This document shows positions 13,230-26,020 of a DNA stretch of 64,000 bases, in pieces. Every line of letters begins with the position of its first letter. The first letter of the stretch is position 1. The position numbers and the translations under genes were made by a program. The stretch spans positions 16,616,001-16,680,000 of the forward strand of contig OU342631.1 of the NCBI GenBank assembly GCA_910589415.1. The letters are read 5' to 3'. This stretch comes from Malachius bipustulatus. Taxonomy: Eukaryota; Arthropoda; Insecta; Coleoptera; Melyridae. Under the pieces are notes generated by a model. That model was not told the origin of the DNA. It worked only from the letters and a program-made list of their open reading frames with translations, and did no database searches.

Positions 13230-14160
13230 TGTTCAAGAATTCACCTCTTATACCTCGAAAACACCACTTGCATGATATTACGTAGAGGTGTTTTTAATCT
13301 TCACGGATGTTTTGCATGGGTGTAAATTCCCACTAGAAAATTTGAAAAACATTTTTTTTTAGATTTTTTCAAAAAAATTGGTTCCAAATTTGTAAAAAAG
13401 AGTCTAAAAAGGGATCAAAGACTGAGCAGGTCCTGCTTGAAGGAAAATAGCCAGTTGAACCTCAAAAGTACCTCTACTCGTATAATAAGTCTTTTTGTGC
13501 GGCAATTTCGAAAATTTTTATGCTCCATTTAAGTATAAGGTTCAAAATTTACAGTTTTGGTCAAATTAAAAGGAAAACAAAGATTAAATTTCACAATTCG
13601 CTGAGTCCAGCCCGATTTATTGCGAATTTTCGATTTAAAATTAGTGAAAAATCATAAAATGCCTTTTTTGACCACCAACTTTCTTCAAAAATGATCTCTT
13701 ATGTCTTTCTCGAGAAAATCATAGGTTATACGAAAAAAAAAACGATTGGGGTCTAGTAATTTACTCGGGCATGCCTTGACCGAGTGCAAATTCCCACGAG
13801 AAAAGTAGAAATTGTTTTAGAAAGAAACAAAAAAGTTGGATATAACAAAAATTTTGCTTCAATAAATCGGTCGAAATTTGGTCCCTGAAAAACCAATGGG
13901 ACCCTGCTTGAGAATGTCCACTTGGACTGTCTTTTCATGACAGGAATTAAAAAATCTTAATTTCAAAAATAGCATTTTTGGCGCCTATTTCCAGGAGTCA
14001 ATACACGTTAAAAAATGTAAAATTTTCGCAATTCTCCAAAAAACGAAAATGATAAACTTTCCATTCTGGTATTGTAGATTTTTTTCTAGAAATAGAAACT
14101 CGATGAAGTTTTTTTTAATGGCTTTCCAGTCGCCTACTTATACTTATACCTCACGTATTT
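13230..14160. repeat. Diverged tandem duplication, period about 460 bp
   Basis: Landmarks recur in the same order: an ACCTCTTATACCTCGAAAA-like block (13244, 13693), GTGTAAATTCCCACTAGAAAA against GTGCAAATTCCCACGAGAAAA (13320, 13785), and CCTGCTTGA with a following TTGAAC/TTGGAC (13431, 13902). Divergence is high. No protein is encoded. Confidence 0.5.
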
Positions 14161-16010
14161 CATAATGAAATAACACCGAGCGTAAAAATCGTGTTAAACT
14201 TTGAAGAGATCGGCATAAAACTTCAGAATTTTGACAAGATTCCAGTGAAATAGTTGGCATTTTCAGTGAAATTTTAGAAAAACTTTTATTTCCGCTATTG
14301 CAATTTCATTCTATTAATTCAAAACATTCACTACCTCTGCATGAAAAATTAACAATTTGGCAGAAAAAACTTTCAGGACAATTTATTTTATAAAAATATT
14401 AGAACGACAACAAATCCCGCCCGAGATTTCCTAGTCTCCTGAAAATAATTTATATTTAAAAAATTGTTTCAGCTCAACTTCATAAATCAGTTCTCTATGA
14501 AAGTATGAGCTGAAAACGCTGAAATAATGGATTGGGGACAGGTATACGCACACTATGGCCGCGCTGGTTCTATTCTTGCCTCTCCTTACAACCTAGTTTG
14601 ACGGGAGTTGCCTTTATTTTAATTGGTTTCTGTCTATGTCTGAATGAGTCAACACATAATGAGTTTATCCTCTCCAACTTTACAATGTTTTCAATGAAAG
14701 TAAATAAGTAAATGAGGTCCTTCACATTATATTACTTGGTCCTATTCAAGGACGTTCATCACTATCTTCAACACTACGATAGAATAGAATCCTACAAGAG
14801 CATTAGAAAATATATAATCGATTATTATAAATATTTCTATTAAGACAGGAGTCTCGATGTTGTCAGAGTAAAATAATTGTTAATAATTACTCTTCCTAAG
14901 TGATTAAGAATAATGAAAAAGTTAAATGTGTATATGTAATAGAGATCCCAGACCATATGGCAGCATGAGCATGTCCTGTCAGTGCAGTTGGTCCGTTTTT
15001 AAAGTGAGATATATTGCTGGACAATTTTGGCAGCAGATTTATTTGGCACATCATATTGGGCTTAGAACGAGCCGAATATATTTGCAAAAATCAAATTAAA
15101 ACTCCTCAGCAAACACCAAGGTTGGTAAGGTTGTTGCTCTTGCGATTTCCGCTATTTTTAGCGACGGGATTTATCTTAATTATTAATCTAAGGCAATTTG
15201 AGAAACTCTGTGTTTCGTCTCGGCCAAAACATTGCGGGCTGGTGTGCGTTTTCTGAAACTGGAAAAGATCAAAGTGACTCATTTTCGCCTAGTCTGCTAG
15301 TAAACATTGATCTACTCGCTAAATCAGACAACTTCGGTGTTTGTTTCCGCTGTTTTAACCGCTGTTGTTAAATAAATAATATGACATGTCCAGTAAATCT
15401 TGTTTTAATCCAACTACTGTCAAAATATGGAGATAAAAGTTTGTTTTATCGTAGAAATTTTTATTCCCTCCAATTGACTCAAAATTTTTACACATTTTGA
15501 TGATGCAAAACTTGATCAATCTTCCTCATATTTCGTCGTTTTAAGAACATAATTTTTTTCTTCTGCTTTTTTCAAAACTGTTTTTGTTTTCTTTTATAAA
15601 ACAATCAAAAGTTAAAATCACATTTTTATATTATTTCCCTGTGGTGTCAAAAATTGTTGTTAAGGATTTTAGTAAATCCTATGTTGTCATAGTTAAAAAC
15701 CTCTTGGAATATGACAAGTTTGTATGAGTTTTGGTTAAAAGTGACAAAATATTCTTGCTCCATAATAAGCTCTGGAAATTCTGTTTCTAAGTTGTCTCTC
15801 GTCTTTATTTAAACTAGTATTCTTTAGATTTGAGAAATAATGTTCGATGTGACAACAATGTGAAGCAATACTGTCTTAAGTATTCTTGGAAGAAATTGCC
15901 TTCTTCATTCCTCGTCATTTCGAAGTAACGATTTTGATGATAAGAGACCTATCAAAATATTTGAAAAATATTTTAATTATGAATTTAACGATATGTCACA
16001 CAATCATGGA
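14161..16010. other. No gene recognised
   Basis: AT-rich sequence. Overlapping short frames on opposite strands at 14896-15256 have no recognisable domain. Confidence 0.4.
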
Positions 16011-16225
16011 GGTTCAAACGTGTTTCGAACTATAGTTATTGACATCCTCAGTTTAATTTCAACTTAATACGGATCTGTGCTCTTATTAAACTTCTTGAAC
16101 TTGTATTACTCATCGTCATCACAATAATATGATAAGTCCAAAAAGTTTAATAAGAGCACAGATCCGTATTAAGGAAAAATTAAACTGAGGATGTCAATAG
16201 CTAAAGTCCGAAACACGTTTGAACC
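16011..16225. mobile_element. Hairpin MITE, 215 bp
   Basis: The arms at 16011-16095 and 16141-16225 are near-perfect reverse complements starting GGTTCAAACGTGTTTCG. The loop is about 45 bases. It is non-coding; the minus-strand frame at 16169-16366 only crosses its arm. Superfamily not assigned. Confidence 0.75.
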
Positions 16226-16499
16226 ACTATAAAATTCAAGGCCGTATTTAAAAAATCGAATTTGAGTCCGGACCTGCAAATATGAATCGACAGATATAAA
16301 AACTGACATGGCAAAAATAAAGCTGGTCAATAACTGCAATGTAAATGTGGTTACAGTTTTCCTCAATCTTCGGCAATAACGCCAATAAATAAGAAGAAAT
16401 ACTAAAAGTAACTATTTGATTTTTTTCAAAATAATTCGAAAATGAAAAATAATTTTTGAAATCTTTCTGGCATTGCATTGACCTTCTGGCTGTCCAACT

Positions 16500-16585
16500 T
16501 TTTACTAGTTTAACCGACCCGGTATCTCCCACGCGGTTTCCCAGATCCCCATACTGTTCATTCTTATCTTGGTCACACTGTATAT
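16500..16585 (+). repeat. Fragment of family C repeat
   Basis: AGTTTAACCGACCCGGTATC followed by a TTTCCCAGATC block matches the right arms at 1157-1208 and 49395-49445, and ends near an ACACTGTATA remnant. No left partner was found. Confidence 0.45.
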
Positions 16586-18289
16586 TTGTAAGAATTATTC
16601 GAAAAGTATGACATACCGCGTGTTCTTGTAATTCTCTATCTACCTAATAACTGATAATGACAAATCAGTTCAGTAGAACTTATAATTCGACTAGCTACCT
16701 CTGTATATTTTTCAAATCTAAATAATTATATTGATGATAAACTTGGCTAAGTCACCCCCTTCTTGGTAGATAATACTGAAAAAATATACACTGTTAGAGC
16801 TCTAGTGCAGATATTTGCAATACAAAATTTGGGAGGTCACATAAGCCAAGACGAAATTTATTGTTTCTTAAAATAAATTAACATCGGTCTCTATTATAAA
16901 TAACGGAATCTAATTTTAGAAAATTTAACAATAAACTGGGCGTTTAAAGGTACCGTTCCTGAAATTGTTTATAATAATTAAATTTAAGAATTATTTAATA
17001 AGTTAATTCTGGGTAGTGTGTGAAGCGAAGATAATGCTAAATGTCGTAAAATATAAGTTTTATTCAGGATCGTTTACACTGTTTGTTACGTTTTTATGGT
17101 TTCTGCACAGAATAAAAATTCTTTAAACATTGTAAATTTGCCTGCCTTATGATCCATAAAAAAGCAGTCAAAAGGATCAGGACAGCAGCTGGTGTTGAAA
17201 CACTCAGCTTCGATATTGATTTTTAATGAGCCATACTAATAGGACCAACTTACTGTTAATTGATTTGCTCATTGACAGATTCTCGTCTTTTAACCGTCAA
17301 TAAATTATACCACGTCTTGCATTTCTTTCTAATATTGGCAACCTCCAATAACGTCACTCCAAAACAACCGGCTCAGTCACAAATTACAAATTTCGAGAAA
17401 AACTACTTTTATATGTTTGAGATCTAATCAGTTTGTATTAGGTATCATGGATGGAAAAAAATTGGGACTGAACGGTTTGTTTCATTAGAGCAATGTACCA
17501 TCTTGTAGTTTTTAAAAAATGCTAAAAGATGGTATTTTAAACTCAAAATTACCAAATTCCAACTTTCAAATAAACTTCCAGGGGAAGTTTATTAAGGCGT
17601 AGAACAATTTTCTCGAAAGAAAAGTCTCACTAAAGTTACCCAAATTGCTTACAACAAGGACGCAATATTTCTTCATAAAAATACTTTTGAGTGTTGCAGA
17701 ATATCTAAAGTGTTCACAAACATCAATTGAAAGGATGTTGGTTATTGCAATACTTCTCAACAACTATTACAAGAATCAGTATTGATAGATCTTGATTCAC
17801 AATTTCTAGGAGTACAAAAACATCAAATTTAGACTTTATTTGGATTAGTTAGGAAGATTTTAATTTATTTTTTATTTAAAAGCACATGCACTGCAGGGGA
17901 ATCCCTGTGATGACGCTCTGAGAGCGGTGTATAAGCGGAGTTATCGATTCATATTGACTTTGAATAGTTGCAGGCTGCATTCTTCAGGAAACACTCCCCT
18001 TGGAATTCTATTCCAGAGGGACGCGATTCTGTACAGGGTTTATCATAAACACACCGAAAAAAAATGTATTAATAATATTATTAATATTAATAATTATTAA
18101 TTTTTTATTAATACATATCTCAAACATTCTTTGGTTAATAGTGTTGAAATTCGTCGGCGTTATTTGTTAAAGAGCTCTTTTAGCCTGAATTAAGGGGCAA
18201 AAGTCCAGTGGCCTTCAGAGGGGGGTATATTTTTTTTTGCAAAAGAAAAATGTAAGCAACTGACTTTTTTGAAATTTTGATATATTTAT
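16586..18289. other. No gene; AT palindrome at 18.06 kb
   Basis: AT-rich sequence. TGTATTAATAATATT and ATTAATACA arms around 18065-18116 make a low-complexity inverted repeat. A short GC-richer stretch at 17885-18040 has no frame that I can assign. Confidence 0.4.
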
Positions 18290-18436
18290 GCCCGTATTCA
18301 CAAACGATAATTTCCTAAATAATTACGTAATTAATTAAATGAGTGAGATGGAGATATGCAGTTTTTTCGCAATAGAATGAGATGGGGATAATTGATTACG
18401 TAATTATTTAGGAAATTATCGTTTGTGAATACGGGC
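18290..18436. mobile_element. 147-bp palindromic MITE
   Basis: The ends GCCCGTATTCACAAACGATA and its exact reverse complement continue as ATTTCCTAAATAATTACGTAAT arms on both sides, leaving only about 60 bases of centre. A related start (GCCGTATTTCATAAACGAG) is at 30755, apparently without a partner. Flanking bases suggest a short AT-type target duplication, unresolved. Confidence 0.8.
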
Positions 18437-18916
18437 ATTAATCAGATAAAGCAATTAAAAATTAAACTTTTATGTCTCTTGAGTTTTCTTCGTTTTTCCT
18501 GTCGTTTTTTTAAAAAAGCCGCTTCAATGCATATCGAAAAATTGATTTTATTTTAATGATTGTTGTATTTTATTAATTTTTCGACATGCATTGAAGCGGA
18601 TTTTATTATCCCCCCCCCCCCCTCCCGAAAACGAAGTAGATACGAAAAAATTCAGAATACAAACAAGTTGTATTTTTAGCTGCTTAATCTGGAAAAAATT
18701 AAAATGTCTCAAAAAATTAGTGGCGTCCATTTTTTTTGCAATAATATTTATGAGGGTGAAAAAAAACCTCAACACCTTATATGTCAAAAATTTTTTTGAC
18801 ATATATTTATGGACAATTTTGGACAATTATTTATGAGAGAAAATTTTTTGTTTTAACTCTCTACTACTCCTCAGAATTTGTCGGTATATATTTATGATAC
18901 CGACCGACCCTGTATA
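18437..18916. other. No gene; C-run and AT-rich DNA
   Basis: A 13-C tract starts at 18610 and is flanked by copies of a GCATTGAAGCGG word (CCGCTTCAATGCATATCGAAA near 18520 and its complement near 18583), giving a 70-base inverted repeat. Frames on both strands here are overlapping shadows. Confidence 0.4.
18610..18622. repeat. C13 homopolymer
   Basis: A pure 13-C run. Together with the 12-G run at 10682-10693 it is one of two long G/C homopolymers in DNA otherwise dominated by A/T runs. Confidence 0.9.
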
Positions 18917-19545
18917 TTAAAAAAGTCTGAAATAAATGGTACGAAGTGTAACAAGGTGAACCTGATAGAAATGAACTATTGCGGTCTGACATGTACTTCT
19001 GTCCTGCCTTGTTCTAGGTGGCATCAAACGGGCCACGTCTTTTGAACACTCCCCATAAAAATATCTGTTAAAAGAGGCTCAGATCAGCCACTTTTCTTCG
19101 ATGTTCAAGGCTATCTACAATTTTAGTGAAATCTAGGTTCCTGATCGAGTGGATGGCCCTTTTATCAATGGAGTCAAGTGATCTCAGTGTATGTATAGAA
19201 CAGTACTTCAAGGCTGATCGGATTTGATCCGTGTATAGGAGGAGAAGCAGCTGAGGTGTATAAAATTTCTTTCTGCGGAATGGTGTTCCAAGTTTTTGAG
19301 AAGCACTCTTCGCCAAACCTGCAACACCATGCCAAGACATGTTCGCACCGAGGCTCACGCCAAGTAAACGAAGAGATGATGATGAAAGAAGAAAGTGTCC
19401 CGCCATCACTATATCTGGTATCTGGCTCCAAATCATTGACAGTTTTGGAGAAAATCACAGGCTAGATTTTCTCAGCATTAAATTACACTTGATTTCTCCC
19501 GCTAGAATTTCTTGTACATCTTTATTAAGCATTGAAACTCCTTGC
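18917..19545 (-). pseudogene. 3' end of a LINE reverse transcriptase ORF, frameshifted
   Basis: Minus-strand translation over 19068-19436 contains LRLLGVSLGANMSW, ASQKLGTPFRRKKFYTP and LDSIDKRAIHSIRNL, then VDSLEHRRKVADLSLF. This is the familiar C-terminal region after the RT domain in a Jockey/CR1-type LINE. After the stop at 19068-19070, the next frame continues the family pattern (YFYGECSKDVARLMPP) to a stop at 18917, so one frameshift separates the two parts. Upstream, LAGEIKCNLMLRKS-type sequence continues to about 19545 with another stop. No polymerase core is present, so it is a 5'-truncated dead copy. The abrupt junction with AT-rich DNA on the left, without a clear tail, suggests a later deletion. 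The exact clade is uncertain. Confidence 0.8.
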
Positions 19546-20860
19546 TTTCTTTGAAAATGTGCTCTAGACGATACCTTGACCATATGACTTATAACTGTAA
19601 GTTTTTTTACATCAAGATAGCACTACAGCACTATTGCACATTCAGCCGGCCAAAAGATGGTTTTACAGTGCTTTCGTTCTTAGTTCTTAACCCTTACTTT
19701 TTATCGAGCTTTTTATAATCCGTCCATATTCGATAATTTATGATGAATAAGACATTAATTAATTAATTAATTAATTAATTAATTATAATATCTTGGAATT
19801 ATACCTACTGTGGATATACTGATCGATTAACAATATTGTTAATTTAGAACTTATAAACTTACTTTTAAAATGTATAGTATAAGAAAAAATACATAAAAGT
19901 AAAAATAAAGGAGTATAAAAAATATAAAAAAGGGTCAAGTCGGTAATAACCAAGATTAATATTTCAGATTTCTAATCATTTTTATACGATTTGTATATAC
20001 ATTAATTATTTTTTAATAAGAATTTTGAGTGAACGGTAATAAAGAAGTATTTTATTACACAATATAGAATTTTTATGTATGACTAAGTATGGATTTTTTT
20101 ATCATAATTAATATAACACTCTGTATATTGTTGTTATTAAACCTCATCTATGTTGAATTTAACGATGCTTAAAACATTAGTGAGAAAATGATAGACATGT
20201 TTAAAAGCTTGAAATCATAAATATAAAATAAGTAAATAAGATATTTGGTTACAGAAGCAATAATAATAATAATAGACACATTTCAATAATAAAATTGATC
20301 AAAAATAGAGAACAATAAAAATAATTTGACCTATAAATATCAATAATCATTAATCTTGTAGCAAATAATTTGGCATTCATATGAAATAATCAGTAATTTC
20401 ATAATCAATTTTCATGGCGCCTCCGAGCTTATCATAGAATTATTATATCTATTACAATGCTATGAAATTTTCTTAGAGATATGTAAAAAATGAATCGCGA
20501 ACCTAGGAGTCATTTTAGTGGGAGTGTCGCATTCCGTTTCCTTTCAAAAATTACTAGTCACTATTACACTAGAGCTAAAGTAGGAATTTTTAAGCCTAGG
20601 TGGAAAGTAAAGTGAACAACATCAGCAGAGTTCCAAATTGTAGTTATTAATAATTCAAACCTCTCAGTTTTGGAAACACAATCGAAATTTCGTGGAGAAG
20701 TAGGTATAGTTTTCTCAAAAATCATAAAAAGTTTGTTGCCAGATTTCAATGCCACGCAGCCATTGATTTTTACAGTTATTAAAATGATGTGACTTCATTA
20801 CACATCATTAAAACATCATTTTCTGTAATGATAAAATCTTGTGAAAATTGTCAAAAAAAA
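19546..20860. other. No gene; AATT microsatellite
   Basis: An (AATT)n run lies at 19755-19785 and an AACACTCTGTATATT end remnant at about 20113. The rest is very AT-rich with poly-A-like stretches. The 20564-20755 minus frame is not recognisable. Confidence 0.45.
19755..19785. repeat. (AATT)n tetranucleotide repeat
   Basis: About seven and a half uninterrupted AATT units, self-complementary and so able to fold on itself. Confidence 0.9.
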
Positions 20861-21148
20861 TCCATCGTTGCGTTCGCAATATTAGGTGTTTAACATGTGC
20901 AACTTGTTCACAAATCTTATTAATAATAAGAAAATTTAGGAAAGCTTAAAACATTGTTAATATTTTTTTGATACTTTTCAACAAATATTTTTTTTTTAAT
21001 AATCAGGTATTATATTATATTACAGTGTTGTCGCATTTGACATAATTTTTTATAAAATGACAAAACAATTTTTCATACTTTCAACATGAATTGCTAGAAA
21101 GTTGAACACAACTTGCCAACAAAATTTTTCAACATGACAGCAGAACAA

Positions 21149-21149
<1 letters not shown>

Positions 21150-21184
<35 letters not shown>
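21150..21184. repeat. (AAAT)n tetranucleotide repeat
   Basis: About 35 bases of AAAT units, followed by a broken unit. It lies in the AT-rich motif zone of the putative intron. Confidence 0.9.
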
Positions 21185-22554
21185 AATAAAACCGTTTATA
21201 AAATTAAAGAAACAAATTTAGTAAGAATTTCACGAGGCTTTACCGTAGACAAAACCAAGGACATAACACTATTTTGATACTTCTTCAAAAGAATCCTCAA
21301 AGGAAAGTTACAGTGTTGCCATACCGAGCATTATTTCTATGAAATATAAAGAAATTTAAATTCAACAAAAGTTTATTACCTTAAAACGGAATTCTTGCAG
21401 CCTTTACCTTGGAACTTGGATTTTGAAATTTTGGCAAAAACGTACAAAGCAACAATGCCTAGTTGCTATATAATATTGTATAGGATAGCATAGGATATTT
21501 TTAAAATAACGATTTGTTTCAAAAACAACTATACCAGAGTGCTCTGCACTATTGCTGAATCTAATCATGTTTAAAAAATTTGACTAAGAATATTATGATT
21601 AGCCTTCTGCAGACTAAGCCCTCGAAAAAACACTCCAAAAATCACAGCTTCATTAAAATTTGGCAAAAATTTTTCATCACGACAGACAGGTCACAGCCAG
21701 AATAAAAAGATTCCCTGTTAATACAAAAAATCGTCAAAAAATCAAACTTTTTACATAAATTTGCTTTTTTTCAGAAACGACTACCTACCGATTTTATAAA
21801 ATTTCCAGAAATAGACTCCTAAAAACTCAATATTGCTACCCCTAAATAATTCGATCTTACCTATGTAAAATTACGGGCCGAATTTCAATTTTTCTTAACT
21901 TATGTTTATCTAAAACTATTCAAGAGATTGAAACCACAGTTATACTCATTATTAGGGCTTAATACGGTTATTAAGAATCGAAATTCCTCAACGGTTTTTC
22001 CCAAAAAGGGACTTTTCAGGGAAAGGCGAGATTTTCCTGGAAAACTAGCCTGTTAATATTCATCTTCTTACATTGTTTGAATATGAAACAATTTAGTATT
22101 ATTATCATTTTTCGTCGACACTACCAGTTAAGGAAGAGTGGCTGTATAATTAGCTGTAGAGGCTAATTATTGTCACCGCGAGAGATGACAAAATATCCAT
22201 TTCAAATCCGAATAGAGTCTTAATTTTTGGAATTCATGATGAATTGAAAGAACTTAAGTATTTTTTTAAGACAGGCACCTATTGAGTAAATTTAAAAAAT
22301 TAAGAAATGCCCGAGTATTAGTGTCGTAGATACCTATCTTATTCTATTGTATTAAAATTTGAAGTCGGTAATAACATTTGCTTGTCTCGACGATATCAGT
22401 CTTGATCGATCCAACCTGATTGAGGAGTCCCTCGGGGACCAATTCACCAGCCTCCAGGCATACCTACACTTTTTAAATAGGACGATCATAGCATGATCTG
22501 AATGTGAAGAATTTGTCTTTGTTATTATAATTATTGACGATTTATGCGAACTCT

Positions 22555-22830
22555 TACCTGCACACGTAATGAATATGCAGGACCGCGAGATACAAACTCA
22601 AAGCAGCGAAAGCTCAAAGGAAAGGCTCCGTCTGGCCGACCATCGATCGAGAGAGATAGAAATTGAATTGTAGGTGTGTAGCGCTATTAGTGCTGCTAGG
22701 AATGACAAAACGTTACTCATCCCGAGCATGTCGCGAAACTACAAGAACTAGCACTACCACCGGCACCAAGCACTAAGCACCAATATACCACATGCTCTGA
22801 TCTCATATCATACCTACGGACTCTGGTTCA
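22555..22830. promoter_or_regulatory. GC-richer islet in the intron, possible enhancer
   Basis: It contains CpG-bearing words (GGCCGACCATCGATCGAGAG) and little homopolymer, amid 30%-GC DNA. No open frame with splice sites stands out on the minus strand, so a later exon of the 26-kb gene is unlikely here. Regulatory role is a guess from composition. Confidence 0.25.
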
Positions 22831-24900
22831 GGTACCTACCCATTTCGTTTAGTTTATTATTGAATTTTGTGTATCAACATCAACCAAACAATGTGTTAAA
22901 TTACAAGATGCTGAAATGACACAATCATTAATTGTGGTGAAATTGTACCTCTTACGCACATCAGTAAGACTTGGTTTGAAAAGGGCCACTTATATGTATA
23001 GTTATTAAGGACTTGTGATTACTATTACTGTCATGTGATGATTATTAAACTGGTAATGTTCATATTAGGAGGATAATCATTTCATTTTAATGATAGTGAT
23101 TCATTTGGTTCCACTACATCTAAAAGAGGCGAAGTTGACTAAAACTCTATATGATAGTCATGCACGGGAAATTGACTACAGCGATAATCATGACACGTAT
23201 CTCATCGGTCGATGATACGTATGATACGTAACCACCATACAAACTGTTTGGTGGTTGCTACAGACGCGCTATCAAAATCACCAATCATACGTTTTCATTA
23301 AATATCAACCAAACATTACAAAATGCCTCGTTTTGGCGAAGAAAAGAGGAAAACTAAGGGAAAAAGACTGTAAAGACTAAATATTTCATAGGGGTGAGGG
23401 GTTTATAATACTGCACCAATTACACACCACCAGATCATCGAAGTTTCTTTCATAAATTATGAAAGTTTATTTTGGAAAAAAATGGATCCAGGACCTCCCC
23501 GTCACAATGAAATGATACAATATCAATATGCCGTTCCTCCATTACAATATTCAAATTATTGTCATCAAATTGGAAGACGTATTTAATAGAAATTAATTGA
23601 AAAAACTGTAGTAATTTTTGTCAATTAATGCAAATGAAAGTAACATAACAATGTATCAGGAGTGCTATCAAACATTCTATCCTACCAATTGGAGAAACTA
23701 GGTAGTTGAAATTGCGTTGATTAGAAATTCAGAAGGGCAATAATTAATTTGAAATGTCTTTTGAACGTAACAACAACGCAGTGCGTTTGTTAAGGAATCC
23801 TAAAGGAAGAATAGGTAGAAGTAATGTTTAATACGGGAGTTTTCAATATATCAACAAAACGATTTAATAAAAAATAATAAAGGGTGGATAATATGATATT
23901 ATTATATTTTATTATTTATTTATTATTTATAATATTATTTATTTATTATTTTATGATTTTATAAATTTATTTATGTATTATTGTATTGTTGCCAAATATA
24001 GCAATATATTTAAAATCCAAAGAGGATTTAGGAACAATCCGAGAATAATTATTATTAATTAATAAAGTTGTACCTTGTAAATTCAAATTATTACTAAAAG
24101 TTTTAAATTTGGAAGCAACGCAATTTATTTTACTATATAAGAAAATCCCAAAGAAAGGGACTACTTGGCAGCGTTGTCAAATGGAGTAATATATTGAAAT
24201 TCACGAAAAATTTTACAAAGTTAGAGGAAAAAATAAAGGCCCGTGATATAAAGTTTTAGTTTGACAAATGACAACTACGCAACTTATTAAGTCATAAAAA
24301 CAGGAAGAAACCCAGCATTTTTGGTAACATTTTACCCTTCAGATTCAAATAATAAAAATACCGATAATACTTGATGCATTGTCAAATCTAAAAATTAAAT
24401 GAAACAGTTGGTATATCAGGTCAGAACTTTTGTAACATAATAATATGATGTGTAATATTATAAACGTAATAAAAAATTAATATTGCAACAGTGCAATTCA
24501 CTAAGAGAGTGTAAATAAATACATTACTTATCAGTGTTGTCAAATCCAGCAATGCTTCTCTAATCTAAAAAAATGTTTACAGAATAAATTCCAGATTTTT
24601 GGTATAGTCTGAGTTTTACACTGTAGTGAGCTGAAACCAATCAGCTGAAATAGACTTTTGTTTCAATTTGACAACAGCGAAATTTATTTACAAATTAATG
24701 TAATAGAAAGATTGACGTTGTTGTCAAATTAACGATATTTATGCGATGTAAAGATAATCTTGTGAGCACAATTTTTACACATCATTTCGCGTCTATTAGT
24801 AATTTTTGGTCAATCCCACAACGCTGCGTTTTATGAGTCTGATTTATATAAATTAGTGTAAGAAATCAGAAGTCTTTTAAAAAACTAAGCAACATGATTT

Positions 24901-26012
24901 ACCAGAGATAACGTTCTCTAATTGGGGAAGAAAACTCGATTTTCCTCCTAAATTTTCGATTAGTTAAGGCATAAACTCGATTTTTCCGTGAACAATTCGA
25001 TGCACATTGGTACTTTTTTATTTTTATTGTGAAAATTTACTCGAGACTGATGAAAGGCAAGTAAGAATATCTTGTTTTTGTGTGGTTTTCAGTTTTCACT
25101 TATTTCGCGAATTTTTACGCGATTTATGAATTTTATTTTGCTATAAATAAAACGACAATGGAAAAAGAGTTCAAACATTATTTATCATTGCTTTAGCATT
25201 TATTTTGAGCCAGCGCTATGAAGATCATATGATTCCACTTTTATTCTAATTTTATATCAAAACAAATTTATAATAATTATTTATGAAAGATTTACAGAAT
25301 CCCATCCCATAATGAATCCTACTTTTTCAAATTTATTGTTCATGATTAGTAGCTTTCAGAAAGACACAAAATTTTCCGATTAACCTGGTATTGATTAAAC
25401 GCTTTTAAACATTCTATTATTAATAATTTAATTAATTCCTCTTACATAAAAGACTAAAAAGACTCGAATTTCTCATATACACATTATAAATCAATTGAGC
25501 ATTACTTAGTTTGAGTATTTTTTATAATCAAATCAAAAGATATTCTTCAATAGTTAACATCACACATTTCAATTCAGTCAAATTTGCATATAGGAGAAAG
25601 TGGGAGAAAAGCAGGGATTTTAACGCGCGCAGCGCGAAGACTGATAAGTGACAAGATAATAAAATAAAATAGGTAGATATTAATTATTTATCAATAAAAC
25701 ATAACGTGGTTTTAGGTACCTACTGGAAACTTGTCAACAATATTCTTCCATTAATATAGTTATTGGGATAAGAGTTTTATTGATAAATAATTATTATTAA
25801 CTTCTTCTTATCACTGTTATTATAATCTTCGTATTCATCAAAGTTGAAAATTTTACTCTCGAGCTAAAGAAATTTTACATATTTCGACAACTAAAGCTCT
25901 AACTCTACGAATGCTACTATTATGTAAAATATTAATATAAAAAAAAAAAATAAATAAATATAAGAGTGTGCGTAAAAGAATATTTTTAATCTTAAAAATG
26001 CCTAAGAAGAAA
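24901..26012. other. Start of intron 1; nothing else seen
   Basis: AT-rich DNA directly after the splice donor in the direction of transcription. One short CpG palindrome (CGCGCGCAGCGCG) lies at 25624-25636. No coding or repeat structure was recognised. Confidence 0.5.
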
Positions 26013-26020
26013 ACTTACTG
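26013..26020 (-). other. Splice donor of the first coding exon
   Basis: On the minus strand the exon reads TTCA followed by GTAAGT, a near-perfect donor. The open frame runs only five more codons before a stop, and the composition falls at once from GC-rich to AT-rich. Both agree with the exon ending at 26019. Confidence 0.85.

Larger units (their letters stand above)
20861..24900. repeat. AT-rich zone with recurring degenerate TTGACAAC / GTTGTCAAA motif
   Basis: GTTGTCAAAT or its complement, often next to GCAA or ACGCAATTTATT, recurs at about 21027, 23988 (GTTGCCAAAT), 24112, 24173, 24262, 24383, 24532, 24668 and 24718, in both orientations. A pure (AAAT)n run is at 21150-21184, and a TTATTTATT-rich stretch at 23890-23975. 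A GC-richer islet at 22555-22830 interrupts the zone. No coding signal was seen. Confidence 0.4.
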
